A stretch of DNA of 64,000 nucleotides, taken from Chlorops oryzae. Taxonomy: Eukaryota; Arthropoda; Insecta; Diptera; Chloropidae. Position numbers and translations under genes: made by a program. The notes beneath the pieces were generated by a model. The model saw only the letters and a program-made list of their open reading frames with translations. It searched no databases and was not told the origin of the DNA. The DNA is taken from contig CM035808.1 in assembly GCA_020466095.1 (NCBI GenBank), forward strand, positions 96,430,922 through 96,494,921. Direction: 5' to 3'. Each line of letters starts with the position of its first letter. Position 1 is the first letter of the stretch. Shown piece after piece: positions 54,983-64,000 of this stretch.

Positions 54983-56709
54983 ATGAGTAAAAGAACTCGT
55001 GTATTCATGTGCAAAAACAATCCGGACGATTTTTGCAATATTTGTGGATTATATATGTTAAAAAATAAAGGATTAGCGTTTACTGAAGCACTGCAAAAGC
55101 ACTATTTCCATTACTTCGGTGTTTTGCCAACTCTCAATGAGCCGTGGACGCCTAAAAGAATATGTGACCTATGTCATAGAAAGTTATCAAAATGGGCTTC
55201 TGGAGAACGGTAAGAATTAAAATTTAATACGCTATAAAAAAAACTAACTATTTGCATTCTAGCTGTTACATGGATTTTGACACGGCAATGGAATGGAGTG
55301 AGCCCTTTTGTCACTCGGTGGACTGCTATTTTTGCCTTAGTGCAAGAAGTGGATTTGGGAAACATTTAAAATGGGAATACGCGAAAGTTGATTCGGTAAA
55401 ATTTCCTCTACCTCATTCAAGTGATGTGCCTTATCCAGAATGCCCTGGCTCAGCACCCAAAATAGAAGGATCATCAGAGGAAATGCTGGGGTCTAGTGGA
55501 AGTCAGTTTGAAACAAGTTTAACGCAACGAATACTCTCACAGGCCGAATTAAATGACTGGATTCGTGATTTTGGTTTTTCAAAGGGTAAAGCTGAACTTT
55601 TTGCATCTAGAATGAAAGAACGCGGATTTGTGGCTCCTGATGTCAAAACAAGCATTTACAGAAATCGGCACTTGCAATACGGAAAATTTTACGCAAAAGT
55701 AGACGATATCTGTTTCTGCAGCAATATTTTAGGCCTATTCGAAGAGCTCAATGAAGTCTACAATCCCGGAGAGTGGCGTTTATTTATCGATAGCAACAAA
55801 GAGAGCTTAAAAGCTGTCCTCCTACACAATGGCAACCAAAAACCGTCTCTTCCTGTCGCATATGCATCGCATTCTAAAGAAACCTACGAAACAATGAAAA
55901 CGCTTTTGGATCATATTGAATATGACAAGCATAGATGGAAAATATGCGCTGATCTCAAGGTAGTGGCAATTCTGTGCGGGCTTCAAGGAGGATATACAAA
56001 ATATTGTTGTTTTTTGTGCAAGTGGGATAGTCGCGCTGACCACTTACACTATTTTAAAAAAGATTGGCCTTTGCGAACCAACATTATAGTTGGTGCAGAC
56101 AATATTCAACGCACTGCTCTCGTTGATAAAAATAATATTATATTACCGCCACTGCATATAAAATTAGGACTTGCTAAGAACTTTATAAAAAAATTGGCAA
56201 AAGATGGAACACAGGAAGCTTTTGCCCGCTTAAAGGCGATCTTTTCCTACCTTTCACACGCAAAACTCAAGGAAGGAGTTCTAAATGGTCCAGAAATACG
56301 TAAACTTTTGCAAGACGACGAGTTCTCAAGCCTTTTGTCCCCAGTCGAAGCAGCAGCGTGGAGCTCATTCAAACTTGTTATACACAATTTTTTGGGCAAC
56401 CACAAAAGTCCAGATTACAAGCAAATAGTAAATAACCTACTAAAGAATTATAAGAAAGCCGAAGTACACATGTCGTTGAAGATCCACTTTCTCGATTCGC
56501 ACTTGGATTTTTTCCCTGAAAACTTAGGAGACGTAAGCGATGAGCATGGCGAACGTTTTCATCAGCAATTAAAGGATATTGAAAATCGCTATAGCGGCCT
56601 TTTCGACACGGCAATGATGGGTGATTACGTGTGGTCCCTTGTGCGTGAAAATGATGGTAGTAAATATAAAAGACAAAGCGGAAGCAAGAACTTTTTTCAA
56701 ATTGTATAA
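54983..56709 (+). CDS. 557-aa zinc-finger protein, candidate transposase (two exons)
   Basis: Exon 1 54983-55209, 53-nt intron 55210-55262 (GTAAGA..TTCTAG), exon 2 55263-56709. The splice joins codon 76 and restores a continuous protein. N-terminal zinc region: C18/C21 (FCNICG), C61/C64 (CDLCHRKL), C97/C100 (CYFCLS). The centre has EWRLFIDSNKESLKAVLLHNG (D252), KICADLKVV (D306), a second zinc-like C325/C328..H336/H338 and PPLHIKLGL (~371). Near the C-terminus SDEHGERFHQQ offers E503/E506. I recognise this from a large multicopy arthropod family of uncharacterised proteins with the same blocks. Its position alone between long inverted repeats suggests a transposase. A D252-D306-E503/506 catalytic triad is my inference, not established. 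Confidence 0.85.
55210..55262 (+). other. Intron of the 557-aa gene
   Basis: 53 nt, AT-rich, GTAAGA donor, ttgcattctag acceptor. Without removal, a TAA follows codon 76. Its removal aligns the third zinc pair (CYFC) with the first exon. Confidence 0.8.
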
Positions 56710-56722
56710 AAATAATTTTGGA

Positions 56723-56728
56723 AATAAA
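56723..56728 (+). terminator. Polyadenylation signal AATAAA of the 557-aa gene
   Basis: AATAAA 14 nt after the stop codon, followed by T-rich sequence. It lies before the right inverted repeat. Confidence 0.6.
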
Positions 56729-56963
56729 TTTTTATTTCTTTAACACTTTTGCATTAGAGCTTATTTCACAAATGTTTTACAGGAGTTGTACCAATTTGGT
56801 AGTTCATGTTGTCTTAAAGTGGGCTGCATCACAGCGGCCCCGGTGTATGTATGTAAGTATGTAAGTATGTATGTAAAGTATGCAAAACCTCAGGTATTTT
56901 ATACTACGCTCAATTCATTAGGCAAAATTGAAAGTAAAGAAACACGTTTAGTATAAAAACTGA

Positions 56964-56970
56964 CGTTAAC
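56964..56970. repeat. 7-bp target duplication CGTTAAC (left)
   Basis: Repeated at 58615-58621. The uninterrupted left TIR (near 54748-54758) has a single copy at this place, confirming duplication on insertion. Confidence 0.8.
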
Positions 56971-58614
56971 CAAAGAGTATAGATATGAAGAGCCTCCAAA
57001 GTAGAAATTCGAATCTCTTAAGGTTTCTAATGATACGCGGTGGTTATTAGCTACCGAGCTGCAACATGCTCGATTGCGTGTTTGGGCGTATGATTCGACA
57101 CGTTGGCTTAGCTCGAAAATGTACGCAGGACGTGGAAGTAATTTGAAGAATGCGCGAATAACAAATTCATTCATTAAATACGCATGCTCATTTCGCCTGA
57201 AACTTGGCAGCGTAGCTAAATGAAGGAAAGAATTTTGAGTGTGCACGAATATGGAATTCATTCATAAATTACAACTAACCGTTTGAATTTGTTGAAATTT
57301 GGCAACGTAGATAAATAGAAACAGAAAATATTCGCTTTTCACTTACTCCCGTAAGAGTTGAATGCCTATGGCTATTTTTGGACACCTCTTCAATTTTCGA
57401 ATATTCGTACAGGGAAAAGCCAAAAACTTGAATGCCCGAAGTTCTTAGAAATTAGTGCATAATAAATGGAAGGTGACATTCTTAATGGGGTTCTACTGTA
57501 TATTTTGCTATTACTGATTTATGATATTGGAGCGTCTCAATAAAATTAACGGAAATATGAAAATTTTGGTTGAAGTGAAATTTCAAGGCTGATGAATTTC
57601 AATATACTTATTTTATGTACATTATTTTCATACCCAAAGAAATAATTCGTTTAGGTTCAGTTTCTTTTAAACGAAATGCGTTTGGATATTTTCAAAACGA
57701 CCTTTTTATTTTGGAAATCATTAAAAAGTTTGAAATGAATGCAATTTTCCATTTGCATTAAACTGATATTTATAAAACTTCCTTCGATACAATCGATGTT
57801 TCATTTGGGTCAAACGACTATTTTCTTTTGCAATTATCCGAATTACCCGACCAAATAATTTGTCGCCTTTGAATGTACTAAATTGAATTTAAATTAACCT
57901 GTAATTTCCTCAACTGTTGTAAGGGATGATGTTGCATATTGCATAAGGTGCACGACTTGGAATGCGAGGGTCTCGGGTTCGAGCCCTGTTGGATCGTAGA
58001 AAGTATTTAGTTTTTTTTTATAGCAAACGAAGGACTTAATTACAACCAACGAAAATTCCAAACGAAGTTCAATTGTCACTTTTTTCCATTCAATTGGGAT
58101 GGTAAAATCATTTTCATGTGCAAGGATTTATGAATGTTAATAAAAATAATATTTAGGGGCCGACCATATATTACGTCATCATACAGTGGGGAGGGAAGGG
58201 GGTTTAAAATTGTCAAAAATAGGCTGACTTAATATATGGACGGTCCCTTCCGAGAAACGAGAAAATTGCTTTCCTCATTTATATTTGCAAAACGCCTTTC
58301 AAATCGCTAGCTAACACACAGAGAATCAAAACTCACACCAATACAGATTCTCGGCTGCCTAAAAAAACCAAACAAAGTCGAAAAAGCATATTGAAAATTC
58401 CATATTCCTTTGGCTCATTTCAATCAGCGTACGAATAACGGAAAACTTCAAGAGGACTAAAAACAAAACAAACGAACTGAAAATCAAACCTCTCTATGCA
58501 ACAAAATCCGCTTCTCGAACTTGTTATATGTTCGGTAGCTAATAGCCACCGCACATTTAAGCGCTTAATGAGCGCGAAAGAGACTTTGGAGGCTCTTCAT
58601 ATCTATACTCTTTG
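56971..58614. mobile_element. 1.64-kb non-autonomous DNA element with 32-bp TIRs
   Basis: Ends CAAAGAGTATAGATATGAAG and its reverse complement are perfect over about 31-32 bp, flanked by the 7-bp duplication CGTTAAC. Sub-terminal sequences (ggtggttattagctacc / ggtagctaatagccacc) are also inverted. No transposase frame. The interior includes a tRNA-like segment at 57926-57995 and AT-rich filler. The superfamily is undetermined: a 7-bp duplication fits few groups, and the palindromic GTTAAC core leaves a TTAA-type target as an alternative. Confidence 0.85.
57926..57995 (+). repeat. tRNA-like segment (possible SINE relic)
   Basis: B-box GGGTTCGAGCCC at 57975-57986 is preceded by cttggaatgcgaggg, which resembles an anticodon arm with a GGA-type loop. 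The A-box side is poor, so it is not a functional tRNA. Confidence 0.4.
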
Positions 58615-59487
58615 CGTTAACGCACAAAACGTATTCATGATACCTTATATTTTTTTCCACTAAGGGAAAGCACTGCACCCTTTTTTATCTGGTACAGGTC
58701 ATTGAGACCGGCAGGTAAACAAATCCACCACAATATTCTAAAAGGCAGGGCAAAACGACATTCATTTTTAATCAATAAAGAGGCAGCATTTATGCATTTA
58801 TATATGTGAAAATTTACTCAATTGCACCTTCATAAAATAATTTCGGCTCATATGAACAAGTTTTGTGAACAAAGCAAAAATTGTGAAATATCGATTTTTT
58901 AGTGTTTTGGCAAAAAAATCATAGCTCCGTAAATTTTTCACCGCTTTTAGCCAAACGGGGCTTATTTTTTAGAAGAAATACTTAGCTATACGCAAAAAAT
59001 TTGAAAATGGGTTTTCCACTTCGATTTCTATTTTTTACAAATTTTTATATGAAAAATTTACCCTGATTTTTTTGAAAAAAACACAATTTTCTTGTATAAT
59101 TGCACCTCTAGCACTAAAACTACTCATGCAAATCAAAAACTTTGTTTATAAAAGTTGTAGGGAGCTTAATTATCTATATTTGGAAAATATATTTATTAAA
59201 ATCGGTAGATCGGGGCCCGAGATATGCTTGAAATAGCAAGTGCACCTACGAAATGCACTGAAAAAAATTTCAAAAAATTTTTTCTCAAAAACTCTTCCAT
59301 AAAAAAATTAAAAAAATTTTTTTTCTTGCTTAGGAGGCCGAGATCTACAGGAAAATTGCACAAATATTCAGTTGCTTTTTTTTTGTTTGACAGTGTTATT
59401 TTTGCATTAAATTGAGGGCTTTATTTAAGATAGTTAGAATGACCCGATTTAGGTCAAATATGCGCCGTTTTGTTCGATAACTTGTTG

Positions 59488-60372
59488 TTATTTTAAAGGT
59501 AATTTCATTATGCCTCTCTCATAGAAGCCCTCGTTCCTATTAGCAAAAAATTGAGACAGTCGAATTTCAGAAGCCTCTCTTGAAGCGAATGTTTCACCAG
59601 CAAAATTGTTCGCCATGGACAGGAACAGATGGTAATCACTTGGTGCCAGGTCCGGACTATAAGGTGGATGCAGAAGAACCTCCCAACCAAACTCCCGGAG
59701 CTTCTGGCGAGTCACTATCGATGTGTGTGGCCTGGCGTTGTCCTGATGGAACACAATTCCTCTCCTATTGGCCAAAGCTGGCCGCTTATGGGCGATTGCT
59801 TCCTTCAGACGGTCCAATTGTTGACAGTAGAGTTCCGAGTTAAGAGTTTTGCCGTATGGGAGCAGCTCATAGTAGATAATTCCCTGCCAATCCCACCAAA
59901 CACACAGCAAAACCTTCCTGACCGTCAATCCTGGCTTGGCCACCGTTTCCGCCGGTTCACCGTGTTTCGACCACGACCGTTTTCGCTTGACGTTGTCGTA
60001 AGTGACCCACTTTTCATCACCAGTCACCAACCGCTTCAGAAATGGGTCGATTTTGTTGCGGTTCAGCAGCGATTCGCAGATGGAAATTCGGTCTATGAGG
60101 TTTTTTTGTGTTAACTCGTGTGGCACCCAAATATCGAGCTTCTTTGTGTATCCAGCCTTATTCAAATGGTTCCAAACGGTTTTTTGTGCAATCTTTAGCT
60201 CTTTTGCAATCGAAACAGTGCTAACATGCCGGTCGGACTCGATAATTTCCATGATTTTATCGACATTGTCGACAATTGGCCTTCCAGTGCGTGGTGCATC
60301 CTTGACATCGAAGTTACCGGAACAATCAATCCAAAAAAGTGTCAAAAAAGGTTTTTTAGTAGGAACTGTCAT
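59488..60372 (-). pseudogene. Mariner transposase, N-terminally deleted
   Basis: From ATG 60372 the frame gives ~294 residues against ~345 in full mariners. Most of the first helix-turn-helix is absent: the start jumps from MTVPTKK into KDAPRTGRP. The second helix-turn-helix and the WVPHELT motif are present. The catalytic DD34D residues are all there: VTGDEKW, FHQDNARPH and YSPDLAPSDYHLF. A TAA at 59488-59490 cuts the last ~13 codons, since QQVIEQNGAYLT remains readable beyond it. DNA cleavage residues are preserved, but loss of the end-recognition domain makes it inactive on its own. Confidence 0.88.
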
Positions 60373-60479
60373 CTTTCTAATGCCCCCTAGCGGAACACGA
60401 TCGGACTTATACAACGCGAGATGCAGATAAATAACGCCATCTATTGGAAAAATAATGGATTTCTTTTTACTACACCTAA

Positions 60480-60983
60480 TATTTTCTCTGCGTCTTGTTT
60501 AACCAGTGATTAATTGAACATTATTCCACAAAATATAAAATTGCAAAAGTCTCCCCAATATTAAAATCTGTAAAAAATTCCATTAAAGCAGACAGCTATA
60601 GACCAGTGTCTCTATTGTCAAATGTAGGGAAGGTTTTCGAGGCATATATTCATAACATCCTCAATGAAGAAATAAATTCGTTTAACCCTTTACATAATTT
60701 CCAAATGGGGTTCAGAAGTGGATATTCAACCATCCACCCACTTTTATGCCTGACTGATAAAATTCAAAGTGCCATGAGAAATAAACAAGCTACTGTTGCA
60801 GTTCTCCTTGATGTAGAGAAAGCATTCGACTCAATACATATACAAGGATTAATTTTAAAGCTCAAAACAATAGGTTTTAGCTACGCCTTAATTAAAATAA
60901 TCAGCTCCTTTCTAAAAGACAGATCTTTTAAAGTTCAAATATAAGAATACACGTCAGAGCTCTATAAAATTAAGTCTAGCGTT
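60480..60983 (+). mobile_element. LINE A5, downstream part, running into the scaffold gap
   Basis: RT continuation after the mariner: IAKVSPIL-like block, then open 60606-60944 with SLLSNVGKVFEAY, FQMGFRSGYSTIHP and DVEKAFDSIH, a TAA at 60942-60944, then IKSSV up to the N run. RT catalytic YADD would lie in the gap. Confidence 0.78.
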
Positions 60984-61083
60984 NNNNNNNNNNNNNNNNN
61001 NNNNNNNNNNNNNNNNNNNNNNNNNNNNNNNNNNNNNNNNNNNNNNNNNNNNNNNNNNNNNNNNNNNNNNNNNNNNNNNNNNN
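60984..61083. other. Scaffold gap of 100 N
   Basis: Exactly 100 N, the conventional size for a gap of unknown length. A LINE ends on its left and a Gypsy pol tail begins on its right, so the true missing length may be several kb. Confidence 0.99.
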
Positions 61084-61084
61084 A

Positions 61085-61285
61085 TTAAAAGCGAAATATT
61101 TAGGTCCGTACAAAATCACTTCCATACTGAGACATGGTCGATATTTGGTAGAGAAGGTAGGAGATCAAGAGGGTCCTCAGAAAACAAGCACTGTTGCAGA
61201 ATATATGAAGAAATGGGGAACCACATTCGAGGACGAATGTGAGGTCAGGAGGGCCGATTGTAGGATCTCAATTTCAGACGTGTAG
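61085..61285 (+). pseudogene. Gypsy-type pol C-terminus (integrase GPY/F module), fragment
   Basis: Reads KYLGPYKITSILRHGRYLVE, then VGDQEGPQKTSTVAEYMKKW, to a TAG at 61283-61285. A GPY motif followed by a short conserved tail is typical of the integrase end of Ty3/Gypsy elements. The rest lies in or beyond the gap. It is a different element from the one at 12.7-20.1 kb and in opposite orientation. Confidence 0.65.
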
Positions 61286-61460
61286 ACGCTCCATAATCTG
61301 CAACGGTTAGATTATCGAGTACTCGTGAATATAAGACAACACAAGAAAGAAGAAGAAGGAGAAAAAGGGTCAAGCGCAGAAGACGCATATTTTTTATTTT
61401 GTAAAAGTCGTAAGAACATATTTTTATATAATAAAACTTAAAAATAAAACCTTTTAATTT
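61286..61460 (+). other. Probable 3' untranslated/LTR remnant of the Gypsy fragment
   Basis: Includes a purine tract (agaaagaagaagaaggagaa, ~61344-61366) that could be a polypurine tract, and AATAAAA words near 61430-61450. No second LTR is available for comparison, so borders cannot be set. Confidence 0.35.
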
Positions 61461-63758
61461 GTGAGTGATCCCACATTAGTATGCGGAGATTTTAATAGTC
61501 GACACACCTACTGGGGGGATTATTCTATTAATGAGAGAGGAAGTGCTTTTTTCAGATGGTACGTTGAAAATAGCCTAGAGCATGACACAAAATTAATTTC
61601 AACCCTGAGCCCAACCTTTCAAAGGGGAAAAAGTACATCCCACATAGATCTTTTCATTGTATAAAACCAAATAGAAAGACTCCTAACGCAACCAAATGCA
61701 AAAGTCCTAGCCACATTTTCTGACCATAACCCAATCCAAATAGAACTATACGGTAGCAAACCTAAAAAACCAAGCCCAACTATCTGCTTAGATTTCAATA
61801 GAACTAACTTCAAATATTTTAATAGAACTCTAACAAAAAAAATGAACAGGATCAATATTCCGAAGAGCAATAACATAGCTAATGCAGACATCGACGAACA
61901 TATAAAAAATTTTTCCATAGCCATATCAGATACAATAACCGAATGCACACCTACAACAAGAGTCAATTCATATATAAGTCTTCTCCACAGACTACTAAAC
62001 CTTATCAAACTCAAGAAAAAACTAAAACGAAAACTCTTTAGGAAGAGATTAGGCCAATCATCGAACTAGAACAGCTAAAAATCCATTTAAAAACAGTAAA
62101 TAGAAACATAGCAGCAGAATTAAACACAACAGAAACGAAAAAATTTGAGAAACAAGTTCAAAATATTCATAATAACAATGTCTTTAAATTTTTCAAATCT
62201 AATAGCAAAACAGAAAGAATAGATATCCCACACTTAACTGACAATAACAAACTTGCAGTAACTGATGCAGAAAAAGCACGTTATTTTGGCAAATATTTCG
62301 AAAACATTTTCTGTAATACAAAAAACATAAACCCCATTAGAGAACAGGAACTAATACAACAAATAGAACCCATAACTGACAGCACGGACCAAATAATAAA
62401 TCTCTCAGTAGGAACACACACACTTAATGGACACACAATAAACAACCACTTCTTGAGCACTGAACAATTAGAATCAAATATAAGGAATATAAATACTTAA
62501 AAATCAGCAGGCTTCGACAATATATCAATTTTTCTCATAAAAAAATGTGCCAAAAGTATTTCTAAGCCATTATGTTCAATTTTCAACCATTGTCTTAACA
62601 ATAGTTACTTCCCGAATTTTTCTCATAAAAAAATGTGCCAAAAGTATTTCTAAGCCATTATGTTCAATTTTCAACCATTGTCTTAACAATAGTTACTTCC
62701 CGAATGCTTGGAAAATAGCCAAAATTACGCCAATTTTAAAACCACAAAAATCACCAAATAAAACAGAGAGCTATAGGCCTATATCACTGCTTTCAAACTT
62801 AGGAAAGCTTTTTGAATTGCATCTCCTTCGCCTCCTTGAGGACGAAGTAGAAAATAATAACATATTACAAAATTTCCAAATGGGTTTCCGTAAAAAATTA
62901 AGCACTGTCCATGCTATGCACTATTTAAAAACATAAATTGAAAAGGCAATGCAAAAACGATATGCTACGGTAGCAGCATTGTTAGACGTTGAAAAAGCGT
63001 TCGACTCTATTCACGTAAAGGAGCTGATATTAAAGTTGAAAAACTATGGCATAAGCCAAAATCTAATAAAAATTATCTTGTCGTTTCTCACAAATAGAAA
63101 ATTTAAAGTCAAAATTAATAACAGTATATCCGAAACATTTAAAATTCAATCCAGCGTTCCTCAGGGAGCGCTGTTATCACCGTTGCCTTATAATCTTTTT
63201 CTACATGACATACCAAAACCAATAGATGAAAAAGTAAAAATATTAATCTATGCAGACGACATTGTGGTTTTCTGTTCAGGCCCCGCAATAAAAAATATAA
63301 GCCAAAGAAAAAACAATTTCCTCCAAATTATAGTGTCCTATTACGACCATTGGGGGGTAAAAAGAAACTCAAACAAATCTGAAACCATAAAATTTTTCAA
63401 TAGGACTAACTGTTACCCTAATTGTAAAAAAAACACACCTCTAAAGATAAAACTTAAAGATACACTCATAGAAGAGAAGAAAATCATAAAATATTTAGGT
63501 ATAAATTTCGATCAGAACCTAAATTTTAAAACACATATAGGGAAAATAAAGCAAAAAGCCATGTTTGCATACATAAACTGGTTCCACTTATTTAAAAATA
63601 CCACTAAATTAAAACAAAATCACAAGAAACTAATTTACTTGTCTTTCATTCGTAGCCAAATGACCTAGGGGTACCCAATATGGGAAAAAACTCCAACAGG
63701 GGCAATCAAGGAACTTGGAGTTATCGAAAGGAAATGCCTAAGGCATATAACAAAGATG
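61461..63758 (+). mobile_element. Jockey-clade LINE 3, 5'-truncated and interrupted at its 3' end
   Basis: Starts within the endonuclease (CGDFNSRHTYWGD), continues through linker and RT, and is cut at about 63758 where another element begins. Related to the A1/A4 group by motif, but distinct. Confidence 0.8.
61461..63758 (+). pseudogene. LINE 3 ORF2 (EN end, linker, RT), broken
   Basis: EN: VCGDFNSRHTYWGD, PTFQRGKSTSHIDLFIV, TAA at 61662-61664, then FSDHNPIQIEL in frame. Linker: KLKRKLFRKRLG. RT: SAGFDNISIFLIKKC, SYRPISLLSNLGK and FQMGFRKKLSTVH, a stop near 62934, then open 62949-63668 with DVEKAFDSIH, SSVPQGALLSP, the catalytic YADDIVVFCSG and YLGINFDQNLNF. Breaks: an 88-bp tandem duplication (62529-62704), two stops in EN/RT, and TAG at 63666-63668 followed by GYPIWEK and RKCLRHIT. 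Confidence 0.82.
62529..62704 (+). repeat. Exact 88-bp tandem duplication within RT
   Basis: 62529-62616 and 62617-62704 are identical (tttttctcataaaaaaatgt .. ttacttcccgaa). 88 is not a multiple of three, so the RT frame is broken. It encodes the IKKCAKSISKPLCS segment twice. Confidence 0.95.
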
Positions 63759-64000
63759 CAGAGCGTGTAAACGAAACAAATAACGTTCGGGTTATGGTTT
63801 TGGTTATGAAATGATTGTGGTTTCGATTACGGTTTCGTTCTGAAAAAAACTATTTCGGTTTCGGTATCGTTTCGTTCCGGTTACGGTTTTTCAAAGATTT
63901 TAAGAATCGCGGGAAAAATTCAAGGTTTTAATCTCTCGCAAAGCAAACCCGAAAATTGTTAAGTTTTCAACTTTCGTTGCAATACATAAAAAATATTGAC
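63759..64000. mobile_element. End of a possible hAT-type element, continuing beyond the window
   Basis: LINE coding stops at a CAGAGCGTGTAAACG start, followed by repeated ggtt(a/t)cgg / ggtttcg words over ~130 bp. A CAGAG terminus fits hAT transposons, but the other end and the 8-bp duplication lie outside the window, so this is tentative. Confidence 0.35.

Larger units (their letters stand above)
53985..59380 (+). mobile_element. Long-TIR DNA element encoding a 557-aa putative transposase
   Basis: Near-perfect inverted repeats of ~874 bp: left 53985-54858, right 59380-58622 plus 56970-56857 (the right one is split by another insertion). Outer ends share aaaaagcaactgaatatttg. Between them lies one two-exon gene with its own TATA box and AATAAA signal. 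Without the nested element it is about 3.75 kb. No unambiguous target duplication is visible: tttat precedes the left end and tttttg follows the right. The near-identity of the repeats and the intact gene point to a recent, possibly active, element. The superfamily is not recognised from known terminal motifs. Confidence 0.82.
56857..59380 (-). repeat. Right ~873-bp terminal inverted repeat, split by an insertion
   Basis: Inner part 56857-56970 and outer part 58622-59380 together match the left repeat base for base over nearly their whole length. The gap is a separate element at 56971-58614. Confidence 0.9.
53932..60479 (-). mobile_element. Mariner transposon, carrying a nested element
   Basis: Inverted ends TTAGGTGTAGTAAAAAGAAA (from 53932) and its reverse complement ending at 60479 run for about 27 bp, flanked by TA at 53930-53931 and 60480-60481. 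Subtracting the nested 5.4-kb element leaves about 1.15 kb, close to a normal mariner. The transposase gene is on the minus strand at the right. The nested element entered the 3' untranslated part between the stop codon and the left end. Confidence 0.9.

Noticed and set aside
56899..57261. 120-codon minus-strand frame
   Set aside because: It crosses the border of the nested 1.64-kb element and the split TIR, so it arose by chance at the junction.
56964..58621. TTAA target (piggyBac-type) for the 1.64-kb element
   Set aside because: With TTAA as target the element ends would be CC.. and ..CG and no longer symmetrical; the 7-bp CGTTAAC model gives perfect inverted ends.
59580..60430. Several open frames on the plus strand (up to 161 codons)
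   Set aside because: They are shadows of the mariner transposase on the minus strand, whose DD34D motifs are unmistakable.

Overview
This window is eukaryotic and most likely comes from a higher fly (Diptera). The evidence is a canonical replication-dependent histone H3 gene of the fly protein type with its 3' stem-loop, jockey-clade LINEs with PRE_C2HC-type Gag proteins, an INE-1/DINE-1-like Helentron relic, a mariner, a Tigger-like MITE and arthropod-style TATA/Inr promoters. The species cannot be fixed from sequence alone. The only convincing host gene is histone H3 (11859-12269, minus). Almost everything else is transposable-element DNA in nested layers.

Layout. 1-873: PIF/Harbinger remnant (accessory coiled-coil protein on plus, transposase tail on minus). 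1.47-5.97 kb: degraded jockey-like LINE with a 1.2 kb stretch of apparently poor-quality sequence. 6.5-7.76 kb: element with 82-bp terminal inverted repeats (TIRs) containing tRNA-like pieces. 7.76-11.2 kb: second LINE of the same family, interrupted by two MITEs and lacking its RT half. 11.8-12.3 kb: histone H3. 12.70-20.09 kb: complete Ty3/Gypsy-type LTR retrotransposon on the minus strand, with almost identical LTRs and a 4-bp target duplication, inserted in a degenerate ~173-bp repeat upstream of H3. 20.6 kb: orphan TATA+Inr promoter. 21.2-24.45 kb: 5'-truncated RNase H-bearing LINE (LOA/I type) with a 13-bp target duplication and TAA tail.

24.4-53.1 kb: a head-to-tail series of related jockey-clade LINEs (A1, A2, A3, A4, all plus strand). 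A 12.3 kb block holding A1, A2 and the start of A3 occurs twice (24448-36736 and 40833-53127), differing at only about ten positions that I found. It is either a very recent duplication or an assembly artefact. A2 carries an INE-1-like insertion in both copies.

53.1-61.0 kb: a further LINE (A5) interrupted by a mariner (53932-60479, TA target duplication). The mariner is itself interrupted by a 5.4 kb DNA element with ~874-bp TIRs (53985-59380). One TIR of that element is interrupted by a fourth, 1.64 kb element with 32-bp TIRs and a 7-bp target duplication. The long-TIR element encodes an intact two-exon 557-aa zinc-finger protein. It belongs to a family that is multicopy and uncharacterised across arthropods, and its placement makes it a strong candidate transposase. 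This is the most interesting object in the window. 60984-61083 is a 100-N scaffold gap, followed by a Gypsy pol tail, another jockey-like LINE (61461-63758) and the tip of a possible hAT element.

The nine independent LINE insertions are all on the plus strand, and two pairs abut with a full 5' end. This resembles the arrangement of telomeric retrotransposon arrays in Drosophila, but that reading is only a hypothesis here.
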